Shown here: positions 1 to 9,076 of the stretch, one piece after another
Layout: each line of letters opens with the position of its first letter
How positions within the stretch are numbered: position 1 is the stretch's first letter
Assembly: GCF_017811155.1 (NCBI RefSeq)
Contig: NZ_JACVCV010000008.1
Span: 124,001-188,000 of the forward strand
Reading direction: 5' to 3'
Source of the DNA: Lunatimonas salinarum
GTDB taxonomy: Bacteria; Bacteroidota; Bacteroidia; Cytophagales; Cyclobacteriaceae
DNA length: 64,000 nt
Made by a program: the position numbers and the translations under genes
The notes under the pieces: model-generated
What the model saw: only the letters and a program-made list of their open reading frames with translations
Told to the model about the DNA's origin: nothing
Databases searched by the model: none

Positions 1-329
1 TACAAACCGTTAAAAATAACTTTACCCGGTTTATCCTGCTTCAGCGTGAGAAACCGGAGATCAAAGAGGTCCCTTCCAAAGCCTCGCTGAAAATCACCAT
101 CCACAATCAAAAAGGAGGTCTGGCCAAATTACTCACCGTGATGAGCGAACACGACTTGGATCTCACCAAGATCCAATCGATCCCCGTAATCAACAAGCCT
201 TGGGAGTACGCATTTTTTATCGACACGCTGATCGGCGATTACGACCGCTTCCGTCAGGCCATTGGTCAGATCCAAGAGAGCTTCGGTGAGGTGAAAATAT
301 TCGGGGAATATCAAAACCGAAAGATATGA
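1..329 (+). CDS. pheA: Prephenate dehydratase, C-terminal part (cut by window start)
   Basis: The reading frame is open from base 3 and ends in TGA at 327-329. It encodes the end of a prephenate dehydratase, which turns prephenate into phenylpyruvate for phenylalanine synthesis. Visible are the end of the catalytic part (the N-N-F-T-R-F stretch typical of the family) followed by a regulatory ACT domain (K-I-T-I...K-G-G-L-A-K-L-L, then the E-Y-A-F-F-I-D strand), which in this family binds phenylalanine for feedback inhibition. The next gene starts inside the stop codon (ATGA), so the two are translationally coupled. An internal ATG at 138 is not the real start because the homologous sequence continues upstream of it. 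The N-terminal two thirds lie outside the window. Confidence 0.9.
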   Translation, partial: QTVKNNFTRFILLQREKPEIKEVPSKASLKITIHNQKGGLAKLLTVMSEHDLDLTKIQSIPVINKPWEYAFFIDTLIGDYDRFRQAIGQIQESFGEVKIFGEYQNRKI

Positions 330-1474
330 AGGGATTTTCCAAACGACTGGGAGAGGTGAAGGAATATTACTTCTCAACCAAGCTAAAGGAAGTAGCGCAG
401 CTTCGGCAGGCAGGTCATGCGATCATCAATATGGGTATCGGCAGCCCGGATCTGCCACCGCACCCGAATGTAATCAATGCTTTGAAAAGTGCGGCTGAAG
501 ACCCAAAAGCCCACGGCTATCAGTCTTACACCGGTATTCCGGCACTGCGAAATTCCTTTGCCGCATTCTATGATCGGTACTATGGGGTACCCCTGGATCC
601 CGAACAGGAAATCCTACCACTAATGGGATCCAAAGAAGGTATCATGCATATTTCCATGGCCTTCTTGGATGAGGGAGATGAGGTATTGATCCCCAATCCC
701 GGCTACCCTACCTACACCTCCGTTACCAAGCTGCTGAATGCCACACCCCTTTACTATGAACTGGATGAAACCAGCAACTGGGAGCCCAACTGGGAGCAAC
801 TGGCCCAAATGGATCTGAAAAGGGTGAAGCTGATGTGGGTAAATTACCCCAACATGCCCACCGGTGCAGCCGGAAACACAGAGCTCTTTCAACGTTTGAT
901 CCACTTTGCAAAAGCCAACGAGATCTTATTGATCAACGACAATCCCTACAGCTTTGTGCTGTATGAGGAAGCCATCAGTCTGTTGGCCGTACCCGGTGCC
1001 AAAGAACATGCCTTGGAATTGAACTCGCTAAGCAAGAGTTTCAATATCCCCGGATGGCGGGTGGGGATGCTCGCAGGACGGAAAGACTACCTACAGGCAG
1101 TACTTCGGGTGAAAAGCAACATGGATTCGGGCATGTTTTTGGGTCTACAGCAGGGGGCCGTTGCGGCACTCAACCTGGGCAAAGACTGGTTTGCGGAAAA
1201 CAACGCCATCTATTCGCGTAGAAGGGAGCTGGTGTGGAAGCTGGCAGAAAGGCTGGGGCTGCAACTCATGAAACAACCGGGCGGCATGTTTGTCTGGACC
1301 AAGGTCCCTACGGGAACCGACGCCCTAGCAATGGTCGATAGCCTGCTGCACGAGAAGCACCTCTTCGTCACCCCTGGAATGATCTTTGGCAGTGCCGGAG
1401 AACATTTTATCCGTTTTTCCTTATGCGTTTCTGAAGAAGATATTTTGGAGGCTTTGAATCGGATTGAACACTGA
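326..1474 (+). CDS. PLP-dependent aminotransferase (class I/II), aromatic amino acid operon
   Basis: A 382-residue fold-type I aminotransferase. The G-I-G-S-P-D-L-P-P start, the Y-P-N-M-P-T-G-A segment and the L-N-S-L-S-K-S-F-N-I-P-G-W-R-V-G motif carrying the Schiff-base lysine are all visible. It resembles the LL-diaminopimelate/aspartate/alanine aminotransferase group. Its place between pheA (4-bp ATGA overlap) and tyrA suggests that it transaminates phenylpyruvate and 4-hydroxyphenylpyruvate, or prephenate, in the last step of Phe/Tyr synthesis. That role is inferred from context; the sequence alone does not fix the substrate. Length is normal for the family and no key residue appears to be missing. 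Confidence 0.88.
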   Translation: MKGFSKRLGEVKEYYFSTKLKEVAQLRQAGHAIINMGIGSPDLPPHPNVINALKSAAEDPKAHGYQSYTGIPALRNSFAAFYDRYYGVPLDPEQEILPLMGSKEGIMHISMAFLDEGDEVLIPNPGYPTYTSVTKLLNATPLYYELDETSNWEPNWEQLAQMDLKRVKLMWVNYPNMPTGAAGNTELFQRLIHFAKANEILLINDNPYSFVLYEEAISLLAVPGAKEHALELNSLSKSFNIPGWRVGMLAGRKDYLQAVLRVKSNMDSGMFLGLQQGAVAALNLGKDWFAENNAIYSRRRELVWKLAERLGLQLMKQPGGMFVWTKVPTGTDALAMVDSLLHEKHLFVTPGMIFGSAGEHFIRFSLCVSEEDILEALNRIEH

Positions 1475-1503
1475 TTAACAAACAATATTACCCATAAAAT
1501 TGA

Positions 1504-1526
1504 GCCTACCTACCGGACAGGCAGGC
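1504..1526. repeat. Short palindrome-like repeat in the aminotransferase-tyrA gap
   Basis: The stretch gcctacctaccg-gacaggcaggc reads nearly the same on both strands, with outer arms gcctacct and aggcaggc. It sits alone in the 103-bp space between the aminotransferase and tyrA. It resembles the small dispersed intergenic repeats seen in Bacteroidota genomes, but a second copy was not found in this window, so calling it a repeat family member is inference. Confidence 0.4.
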
Positions 1527-1577
1527 ATCTCAATAAACCGGGAAAAGTTATGGTAACTGAAAAACAATTATAAACAG

Positions 1578-2432
1578 ATGAAAAAGATACACATTATTGG
1601 TCTGGGACTGCTTGGGGGATCATTTGCCTTGGTGCTGAAAAAAAAGCGACCCGACCTGGTCATCACCGGTTACGACCAAAACCCTATCCACTTGGAGCAA
1701 GCCCAAGCTTTGGGCATGATTACAGAAGCCAAAGAAAAACCGGACCCGGACACCGATGTAGTGGTCTTGGCTACTCCTGTGGATACACTGAGCAGCCTTT
1801 TGGAGCAAACCCTCGCTGAGACGGGAGATAAGACCTTGGTATTCGACTTCGGTTCTACCAAGGAATTGATCTGCGAGAAAATCGCCCAACATCCAAAACG
1901 TGCGAATTATCTGGCCGTACACCCCATAGCCGGTACGGAAAATTCCGGCCCTAAAGCCGCAGAGGAAACCTTGTTTGACGGCAAGGTGATGATCATCTGC
2001 GAAATGGAAAAAACAGACGTGCACCTGAAGGGTATGGCCTATGAGCTTTTTGAATTGATGAACATGAAGCTTCGTTTCATGGATCCCAAAGACCATGACC
2101 TGCATTTGGCATTTGTATCACATCTATCGCACGTGACCTCGTTTATGCTGGGCAAGACGGTGCTGGACAAGACGGCGGATGAAAAGCACATCTTTGACAT
2201 GGCCGGCAGTGGATTTGCTTCTACAGTGCGTCTGGCAAAAAGCTCTCCGGCGATGTGGGCCCCAATATTTGTCGAAAATCGCAAAAATCTCCTGGAAGCC
2301 ATGGATTCCTACATTGCCCATATGCAGGATTTTCGGGATAAAATCGCCGCAGAAGACTACAAAGGCTTGGCAGACGAAATGGCCGAGGCGAATAAAATCC
2401 GGGATATTTTGGATTTGGATAAAGGAAGGTAA
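1578..2432 (+). CDS. tyrA: Prephenate dehydrogenase
   Basis: A 284-residue NAD-dependent prephenate dehydrogenase, making 4-hydroxyphenylpyruvate for tyrosine. The N-terminal Rossmann motif G-L-G-L-L-G-G-S starts at about residue 8. The family motifs H-P-I-A-G-T-E (about residue 115) and S-H-L-S-H-V (about residue 180), which hold active-site histidines, are both present. There is no fused chorismate mutase or ACT domain, so it is the short monofunctional form. It follows pheA and the aminotransferase on the same strand after a 103-bp gap, consistent with one aromatic amino acid transcription unit. The DAHP synthase/chorismate mutase gene that often follows in Bacteroidota is not here. Confidence 0.92.
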   Translation: MKKIHIIGLGLLGGSFALVLKKKRPDLVITGYDQNPIHLEQAQALGMITEAKEKPDPDTDVVVLATPVDTLSSLLEQTLAETGDKTLVFDFGSTKELICEKIAQHPKRANYLAVHPIAGTENSGPKAAEETLFDGKVMIICEMEKTDVHLKGMAYELFELMNMKLRFMDPKDHDLHLAFVSHLSHVTSFMLGKTVLDKTADEKHIFDMAGSGFASTVRLAKSSPAMWAPIFVENRKNLLEAMDSYIAHMQDFRDKIAAEDYKGLADEMAEANKIRDILDLDKGR

Positions 2433-2601
2433 AGCAGGCTCTTTTGATGCTGCTTGTCTGAACAAAACCAACTACTTGGGGGAAGTCGAGAAAGATCGGA
2501 TTTATATTGGGATCGTGGATAAATTAAAGGAGAAAGGTACAATATTGTCGGGATTTTGCGAAATTAGAGCGTCTTTCCAAACCTAAACAGGTAGAGCCTC
2601 T

Positions 2602-3819
2602 ATGACAGACCTTCGCATAAAATCCGAATACGGCACGCTAAAAGCCGTATTGATGCATCGCCCCGGTAAGGAAATCGACCGGCTCACTCCCTACAACAAG
2701 CATCTATTGCTATTTGAGGACGTCCCTTACCTGGAAGATATGCAACGAGAGCATGACTATTTCCGGTCCTTACTCTCCCAAACCACTGGCGCCAAGGTGT
2801 ACCTGCTGCATGAACTGTTGATGGAGGTGCTGCTCGATAAAAAACTACAGCATTTACTTCTCACTGAGGGACTGAAAAAATACCGACTGGGATACTTGGC
2901 CGACGAATTTATGGAGAAGCTTTCTACTTCGGAATGCGCAACCGCACTTATCGCAGGTATAAAGGTTCACGAAGCCAGGCGTAAGATGAAAGGGCTTCAA
3001 CTGGAAGAGCTCTTGGATTTTGCCTACCTCATACCCCCCATTCCAAACCTCTATTTCCAGCGGGACACCGCGGCTATCTGCCCGGGGGGTATGCTGTTTT
3101 CCAGTATGCGTAACGAGGAAAGACAGCGGGAGGCAGATCTGGTACGCGCTGTGTTTGAAAACCACCCGGATTTTAGAAACCAAATACACCGGGTATATCC
3201 CAAAGACAACCAAAACAATCCGCCTTGCATAGAAGGTGGCGATATCATCATCCTCTCAGAAAAGGCTATCGCCGTGGGCGATTCCGAGCGAACAGACGAA
3301 CGGTCTATCTATCATTTGGCCAAGCAGTTAATTTCAGAAGGAACCATCGAGCGTGTGTACAAAGTACAACTGCCAAAAAAACGAAATTTCATGCACTTGG
3401 ATACCGTTTTTACAGTCTTGGATGAAAACCTTATCTTAACGTATCCCGATGCGCTGGAAGCGGTAGTACAGACCTCTGTTTATACTCTAAAAAGTCGAGA
3501 GCAGGAGGTGGTCCACATCAAGAAGACCATTCTCAAGGAATCCCTCGCCGAGATCCTCCAGTTGGAAATCCCCCACCTCCAAATCATACATACCGGCAAT
3601 GGCAACCCGGATTATGCCCTACGCGAGCAGTGGTTTGACGGGGCCAACGTGCTGACCATCTCCCCCAGAAGGGTGATATCCTACAGCCGTAACAAGCATA
3701 CCAACCGGGCACTACGCGATGTGGGGGTGGAAGTATTGGAAATCCCGTCCTCGGAATTGTCCCGAGGGCTGGGTGGACCAAGATGTATGACCATGCCGAT
3801 CAGCCGAGCGGACTTTTAA
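2602..3819 (+). CDS. arcA: Arginine deiminase family protein
   Basis: A 405-residue guanidino-modifying enzyme expected to hydrolyse arginine to citrulline and ammonia. The order of conserved motifs matches arginine deiminase: M-H-R-P-G-K-E near the start, F-Q-R-D (about residue 152), E-G-G-D at 211-214, H-L-D at 265-267, the E-Q-W-F-D-G-A-N-V-L stretch, and the nucleophile Cys395 in R-G-L-G-G-P-R-C-M-T-M-P. All catalytic positions appear intact. No ornithine carbamoyltransferase, carbamate kinase or arginine/ornithine antiporter gene is nearby, so it is not a complete arc operon and may serve arginine breakdown or a signalling role instead. Its stop is only 3 bp from the converging lptD stop. 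Confidence 0.85.
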   Translation: MTDLRIKSEYGTLKAVLMHRPGKEIDRLTPYNKHLLLFEDVPYLEDMQREHDYFRSLLSQTTGAKVYLLHELLMEVLLDKKLQHLLLTEGLKKYRLGYLADEFMEKLSTSECATALIAGIKVHEARRKMKGLQLEELLDFAYLIPPIPNLYFQRDTAAICPGGMLFSSMRNEERQREADLVRAVFENHPDFRNQIHRVYPKDNQNNPPCIEGGDIIILSEKAIAVGDSERTDERSIYHLAKQLISEGTIERVYKVQLPKKRNFMHLDTVFTVLDENLILTYPDALEAVVQTSVYTLKSREQEVVHIKKTILKESLAEILQLEIPHLQIIHTGNGNPDYALREQWFDGANVLTISPRRVISYSRNKHTNRALRDVGVEVLEIPSSELSRGLGGPRCMTMPISRADF

Positions 3820-3822
3820 TAC

Positions 3823-6597
3823 TTAAAAACTGTCGAAGAAGGAGCGTCTGCGCGATACTTTCAAGTCCCGCAGGATGTTTGATTTTACGCGGATGTCTAT
3901 GTTGTAGCTGGTGAAGCGGCCAAAAGGCACCCAGTTTACGTTCATCTGCCAGCAGTGCAGATCCCGCGCTATTCCGATCATCGTTTGGGTGATGTTGCCG
4001 GCAGTGACATCAAAACCGGAATTAAAGTTTACCTTCCATTTATCCGAAAGGCTGATGTCGCCGGATATGTTAATAGCTTGGGTGATTCGGGGATCGCCGG
4101 TAGTTGGTCTATTGTAGCTGAGGTTATACCCAAAGGTCATATTCCATGGAATGGACCAGTCAATGTATTGGCTGGGATCGTTTGCAATGCGGTCGATCTC
4201 ATTTTGCACAAACTCCGTCATCTGGCCGCCATTATTCAAAAAATCGTTGGTCAATTCGTCCCTTACCTCTCCGGGAGATTTCTCAGTTTTACTGGGGTTT
4301 AGGCTTCCGTTTAGGTTCATTGTTGCGCTTCGGATCGTTCCGATGCCCTGCCCCCGCCTAAAGGCAAAATCGTTGATACGAGATATTCGTTCCTGCCCGT
4401 TGATAGTGTAAACACCGGTGGCATAGGGGTCTAGGTTGGCGCTCAGGAAAACTGAAATCTTGTTATCAAACAGCGAGGTTCTGGTATTCATGTTTATTGG
4501 CGCCAGCTGAAACGAGTCAGCCGCAAAGTTATAATTGGTGGCGATGTTTAGCGTCTGCAGTAGGGGAACTTTTTTGGTCTGAACTTCGGCGGTATCACTT
4601 TCCATTCTGACCTTGGCTTCCACCACGTTTCGGATATTGATGCTAAGGGCTTTGGCTTCGCCCATAGGTGCACCCCCATACAGAAAACCCTGATAACGGG
4701 ACAGCCGCTGGGTGCGCCCGGAGGGGTCTACCTGAACTTCTTGGTAATACCCAAATCGGGGATCCGAAAAATCCGGCGTGGAGGAAAAGCCAAATGTAGG
4801 CTGCATGTGGTGGCGGATTGCTTCGATCTTCGATCCCTTCTTGAAGGTGTAAAATCCGTAAATGTTGGTGGCCATATTAAAGGAGGCATTGTAATACCCC
4901 ACCCGATTGAAACCCTGCTCCAAGATACGGTCCAAGCGGCCCTCTTGTGGATTGAAGTAATAGTTTATCCGCTCCAGGTACCAAAGTTCGGTAAAATTCA
5001 TAGACGCCGTCCCGGTAAAGAATCGAAACAGGGTAAAATTCGAGGAAACCGGCACCGTGTGCCTAAACCCATTATCCGCTTCCCTCAGGAGCTGCGGCAT
5101 GTTGGCAAAGGTAAATGGAAGAATGTTAGGAGCATTTGGCTGGTTAAACATCTCCAGATCGTTTCGAAGCAGGTTAGGATCGACGCCAAACTCCGGTGTG
5201 ATCCGGTTATTGATGGAATTCTGGGCATTGAAGTTCCATGCGATATTCAGGGTCTTCAGCGGCTCAAATTTGATATTTCGAAACGGGTTTTGTCGGTTCA
5301 TATTAATGGCCACATCGGGCAGCAGCAGGTTTACCTCATCCGTCACCTGATTTTGGGAATGCCGCAGATTGGCAGACATACTGAAGGGCGTACCTACGAA
5401 GGTTTTGCTGTAGGCAATGTTAGAGGAGAAGTCAGACGAGGTGTTTTGTTGAAAGTTAGCCTGCTGCAAGACATTGTCATTGTAGGACTTGGTTCCGAAG
5501 TTAGCAGAAGCCGAAAACCGGGAATTTCCGCGAGATTCTGGCGTGTGGTTCCAGCGCAACCAAAATGCATCGTAGGAAATGGGGTTTTCGGCTGTTTCCG
5601 GGCTTTGGAACTTCTGAAAATCCACATTAAAGCCTCCCTTAAAGCGATAACGCTTGTTGTAAACAGAGGCGGTCTTTACTCCCCAACCGCCTAATGAAAA
5701 GACTTCACCGGTCACCTTGGTATGGATGTAGTCGTTTAGGGCAAAATAATAGCCAAAGTCCCTCAAGAAGAAACCCCGTACCTGTTCCTGCCCATAGGAT
5801 GGAAAAAGGATGCCGGAAACCTTTTCCTCGGGAGTGTCCGGGATGATTCCGAACGGCAGTCCCAAGGGTGTGGGAATCCCATTAAAATACAGATTAAAGG
5901 GCCCTGAAACGACCTGTTTGCCCCGAATGGATTTGATCTTGGAAGAAGATATGTGCCAATGCGGCTCCAGGAGGTCACAGGTTGTATAAAAACCTTTGTT
6001 CAGGTAGATACTCCCATCGCGGCCCTTCTTGACGGTCTGTCCACGCAGAAGCCCTTCATCCTGCTGAGTAACCACATCCGAAATAATGGCTTTGCTTGAC
6101 TTGAAATTATACCGCATGTCTTTGCGGATCTCGTAGATGCTGGATCCTTCCTTGAACATGGGGGTACCCTGAATCACTCCGGTGGTATCCGCAAGTCCGG
6201 ATGCATAGAGCTCGCTTTTTTCCCAGTCAATCACGATATAATCCGCATCTAAGCGAATGTTTCCATACTCAAACCAGGCTTGCTTATACAGAAACACCTT
6301 ATTTTGAGAAAAATCAGATACGATGCTGTCTTCGGCAAAATAATTGATGACGGTTTCAATATCTCCTATTTGGGCCAACTCTGCAGAATCGGGCTCCAGC
6401 ATTTCAGGTTCTATGGAGAGAATACTGTCAGGGAGCGAAGGCAACAAGGTATCCGGACTGGCGGAAGGGTTGATAAGGGTATCGGGTACAATAAATTCTC
6501 GTTCTACGGGTCGTCTGCCGGGTTCCTGTCCCAATAAGTCCTGGCAAAGAAGGGTTAGGAGCGTTACGGAAAGAAATACGAGCCTAAGATTATGCAC
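3823..6597 (-). CDS. lptD: LPS assembly outer-membrane protein LptD
   Basis: A 924-residue outer-membrane protein with an N-terminal hydrophobic signal segment ending in L-L-G-Q. It has a periplasmic OstA-like region (A-D-Y-I-V-I-D, G-T-P-M-F-K-E, followed by the D-M-R-Y-N-F-K-S-S-K-A series) and then a long barrel region rich in alternating aromatic and polar residues. This is the Bacteroidota form of LptD, which inserts lipopolysaccharide into the outer leaflet. The segment P-L-G-L-P-F-G-I-I-P at the periplasm/barrel junction is typical of the family. It is divergent from the amidase gene with a 63-bp shared upstream region and converges with the arginine deiminase gene. Confidence 0.88.
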   Translation of the reverse strand: MHNLRLVFLSVTLLTLLCQDLLGQEPGRRPVEREFIVPDTLINPSASPDTLLPSLPDSILSIEPEMLEPDSAELAQIGDIETVINYFAEDSIVSDFSQNKVFLYKQAWFEYGNIRLDADYIVIDWEKSELYASGLADTTGVIQGTPMFKEGSSIYEIRKDMRYNFKSSKAIISDVVTQQDEGLLRGQTVKKGRDGSIYLNKGFYTTCDLLEPHWHISSSKIKSIRGKQVVSGPFNLYFNGIPTPLGLPFGIIPDTPEEKVSGILFPSYGQEQVRGFFLRDFGYYFALNDYIHTKVTGEVFSLGGWGVKTASVYNKRYRFKGGFNVDFQKFQSPETAENPISYDAFWLRWNHTPESRGNSRFSASANFGTKSYNDNVLQQANFQQNTSSDFSSNIAYSKTFVGTPFSMSANLRHSQNQVTDEVNLLLPDVAINMNRQNPFRNIKFEPLKTLNIAWNFNAQNSINNRITPEFGVDPNLLRNDLEMFNQPNAPNILPFTFANMPQLLREADNGFRHTVPVSSNFTLFRFFTGTASMNFTELWYLERINYYFNPQEGRLDRILEQGFNRVGYYNASFNMATNIYGFYTFKKGSKIEAIRHHMQPTFGFSSTPDFSDPRFGYYQEVQVDPSGRTQRLSRYQGFLYGGAPMGEAKALSINIRNVVEAKVRMESDTAEVQTKKVPLLQTLNIATNYNFAADSFQLAPINMNTRTSLFDNKISVFLSANLDPYATGVYTINGQERISRINDFAFRRGQGIGTIRSATMNLNGSLNPSKTEKSPGEVRDELTNDFLNNGGQMTEFVQNEIDRIANDPSQYIDWSIPWNMTFGYNLSYNRPTTGDPRITQAINISGDISLSDKWKVNFNSGFDVTAGNITQTMIGIARDLHCWQMNVNWVPFGRFTSYNIDIRVKSNILRDLKVSRRRSFFDSF

Positions 6598-6660
6598 CGT
6601 TTATTTCTGTTTGCTTCAAAAATTTATAAATTTTGCGTAAAGTTAACTTTAATAACGTTT

Positions 6661-7464
6661 ATGAAACGAAGGAGGCCAAAAAATATTCTCATTATTTCCC
6701 TACTCACCTTCTCCTTGATTTTTACAGGTTTTGTCCCTACTGGTAATAAACGGACCTCGGAATACAAGCTGCGTAGGATTGTGATTGATGCCGGGCATGG
6801 AGGTAAAGACCCCGGCACAGTGGGCAAAATCTCGAAGGAAAAAGACATTGCCCTCAGCTTGGCCCTGCAGTTGGGTAAATACATCAACGACCTCCTGCCC
6901 GAAGTAGAGGTCATCTACACCCGCAAGTCCGACACCTTCATCGAACTCAAAGAACGCGCAAATATCGCCAACCGAAACAAAGCTGACCTGTTTATTTCCA
7001 TTCATTGCAATGCCACCTCTGCCACGCAGGTATACGGCACGGAAACCTTTGTGATGGGAAATAAGAACTTTAACGCCAACTTCGAAATCGTAAAGCGTGA
7101 GAATGCGGTAATCTTACTCGAAGACGATTACGAGGAAAACTACGAGGGATTTGATCCTTCTTCGCCGGAGTCCTACATGATGTTTAACCTCATGCAAAAG
7201 GCCTATTTTGCCAACAGCCTTTCCTTGGCCGAAAAGATCGAAAATGACTTCAAAACGAGGGTAAACCGGTACAGCCGGGGAGTCAAACAGGCCCCATTTT
7301 ACGTGCTTTGGACGACCGGTATGCCCAGCGTATTGGTAGAGGTGGGGTTTCTGTCCAACACAAATGAAGAGCGATACCTCAATAGCAAAGACGGCCAAAC
7401 CTACATTGCGTCCGGTTTGTTTCGTGCCATTAAAGCCTACAAAGAGGAAATTGAGTCATTTTAA
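6661..7464 (+). CDS. N-acetylmuramoyl-L-alanine amidase (Amidase_3)
   Basis: A 267-residue zinc amidase that cuts the bond between MurNAc and the stem peptide, acting in the periplasm during cell separation. The Zn ligands are visible in I-D-A-G-H-G-G-K-D-P-G, K-E-K-D-I-A-L and F-I-S-I-H-C-N-A, and the catalytic glutamate in V-L-V-E-V-G-F-L-S-N. The ATG at 6661 is preferred over the in-frame ATG at 6592: it gives a normal signal peptide (M-K-R-R-R then a hydrophobic stretch) and avoids overlap with lptD on the other strand. The pairing with lptD fits an envelope-maintenance neighbourhood. Confidence 0.92.
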   Translation: MKRRRPKNILIISLLTFSLIFTGFVPTGNKRTSEYKLRRIVIDAGHGGKDPGTVGKISKEKDIALSLALQLGKYINDLLPEVEVIYTRKSDTFIELKERANIANRNKADLFISIHCNATSATQVYGTETFVMGNKNFNANFEIVKRENAVILLEDDYEENYEGFDPSSPESYMMFNLMQKAYFANSLSLAEKIENDFKTRVNRYSRGVKQAPFYVLWTTGMPSVLVEVGFLSNTNEERYLNSKDGQTYIASGLFRAIKAYKEEIESF

Positions 7465-7550
7465 CCGTCTTCCCCTGCTGCCTAGGTACCGACTTTTTCA
7501 AATTATTGGTAAATTTACGGGGTACTTGACAGCACTAACAGGGTTTGCGC

Positions 7551-8396
7551 ATGGACATATTAAACGAAAAGGAATTAACTGCGCTGGTCTCTCTCCTCGA
7601 TGATCAAGACCCGGAGGTAAAGGACCACGTACGGGGAAAAATCATTTCACTGGGCAATGACATTATCCCGTTTTTGGAAAAGAAATGGGAGGATAGTTTT
7701 GACCCGGTTATCCAAAAAGAGATCGAAGACCTGGTGCACGAACTTCAGTTTTCGCTGCTGAAAGAGCGTCTTCGCTCATGGAAAAAGGATTCTGACCAAG
7801 AACTCCTTCAGGGTTTATGGATCATCAACACCTTTCAGTACCCCGAGTTGGAATTTGAGACCTTGAATGCCTCCATGCACCAAATCTATTTTGACGTGTG
7901 GACTTCCTTTGACAATCACCTCTCCCCCTATGAACAAGTCCGCACGATCAACAGCGTGCTGTTTCATGAATTAAAATTTGCGGCCAATACCAAAAACTTT
8001 CATTCCCCGAGCAACAGCATGCTTAGCATCGTATTGGATTCAAAAAGGGGCAATCCAATAAGCCTTTGCTCGGTGTATTTGTTGGTAGCGAAAAAACTAG
8101 GGCTTCCCATCTACGGCGTGAATCTGCCGAACCTTTTTGTGCTCACCTTCAAAACTGCGGAAACGACCTTTTACATCAACGCCTTCAACAAAGGCCTGAT
8201 CTTCACCCGCCACGATATTCTGAATTACCTGGAGCACCTCAAATACGAACCCAAGGAGGAGTACTTCGAACCCTGTGAAAACATCGAGATTATCCGCAGG
8301 ACACTTCGAAACTTGAAGCTGTCCTTTGAAAAAATCGGTGAGCCTGAAAAAGCCCACGAAGTGCAAGAACTCTTGGATATTCTATACGAAGACTGA
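7551..8396 (+). CDS. SirB1-like transglutaminase-fold protein
   Basis: A 281-residue protein with the SirB1/transglutaminase-like domain. The core motif R-G-N-P-I-S-L-C-S-V-Y-L-L-V-A-K-K-L-G-L-P-I-Y-G-V is at about residues 165-190 and includes a cysteine that could be the nucleophile position. The N-terminal 90 residues are charged and helical, followed by the T-I-N-S-V-L-F-H-E-L-K-F segment found in SirB1 proteins. The biochemical role of this family is not known. The ATG at 7551 is taken as the start; an in-frame TTG lies 6 bp upstream. The gene converges with the redoxin gene, with 2 bp between the two stops. Confidence 0.8.
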   Translation: MDILNEKELTALVSLLDDQDPEVKDHVRGKIISLGNDIIPFLEKKWEDSFDPVIQKEIEDLVHELQFSLLKERLRSWKKDSDQELLQGLWIINTFQYPELEFETLNASMHQIYFDVWTSFDNHLSPYEQVRTINSVLFHELKFAANTKNFHSPSNSMLSIVLDSKRGNPISLCSVYLLVAKKLGLPIYGVNLPNLFVLTFKTAETTFYINAFNKGLIFTRHDILNYLEHLKYEPKEEYFEPCENIEIIRRTLRNLKLSFEKIGEPEKAHEVQELLDILYED

Positions 8397-8398
8397 GG

Positions 8399-8989
8399 CT
8401 ACTGTAGACGGACATTGCAGCCAACCGCCCGGGTGGAGGCCGGACTGGGATTTTTGCGGGCCAGGATATTTCCCAACGCAGATTCGAGGTACTTCATCTG
8501 CGCACTTTCTGCCGACTGCGGATTGTTGTCTATGGCCCCTTTGTATACCACCGAATAACCCGTTGGGCCATTACTGATAACCACGGCCTCCGGAATCTTG
8601 GTGACCTCCAGGTACCGGGTCATTTTCTGTTCGGTATCCATCAGGTAAGGCATCAAATATCCTTTTTGTGCGGCGCGGTCGGCCATGTCGGCAAGGCTTT
8701 CACCGCTTCCCTGACCTGCATGTGGATTTACCATCGCAAACACGAAACCCTGCACCGCATACTCCTCATACAATTTATTGATGCGTGCTTCGTACAGCTT
8801 GGAAAAAGGACATCCCAAACTGGAAAATATGAGCACCACCGCCTTGGAGGAGCGATACTCCTTCAGCGAAAAAACCTCCCCTGAGACTGCGTCCTGCAAC
8901 TCGATATCTGACAGTCGTTGTGCCTCCGCCTCTCCCACGAGGTGCAGGCATACCAAACCAAAAACCAAGATCCTTAAAGCCTTTTTCAT
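8399..8989 (-). CDS. Secreted redoxin / AhpC-TSA-like thioredoxin-fold protein
   Basis: A 196-residue protein with a signal peptide (M-K-K-A-L-R-I-L-V-F-G-L-V then A-E-A-Q) and a thioredoxin fold of the redoxin type. The active-site region reads F-S-S-L-G-C-P-F-S-K, with a single cysteine rather than a CxxC pair, and a cis-proline-like T-K-I-P-E-A-V follows near residue 140. This fits a periplasmic peroxiredoxin-like or redox partner protein; the substrate is unknown. The ATG at 8989 is chosen because it begins a clean signal peptide; the open frame extends 18 codons further upstream without one. Confidence 0.75.
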   Translation of the reverse strand: MKKALRILVFGLVCLHLVGEAEAQRLSDIELQDAVSGEVFSLKEYRSSKAVVLIFSSLGCPFSKLYEARINKLYEEYAVQGFVFAMVNPHAGQGSGESLADMADRAAQKGYLMPYLMDTEQKMTRYLEVTKIPEAVVISNGPTGYSVVYKGAIDNNPQSAESAQMKYLESALGNILARKNPSPASTRAVGCNVRLQ

Positions 8990-9076
8990 TGTATTGACGA
9001 GCAGTGCCTGATAAGCTACTATTCCCGTACAAAAATCAGGCATTTTTTGCAGAATTTACCCAAACGACGTACTTTT

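Noticed and set aside
4741-5694. Long plus-strand ORF of 317 codons opposite lptD
   Set aside because: It is the shadow of lptD, whose protein has clear family motifs; the antisense translation has none.
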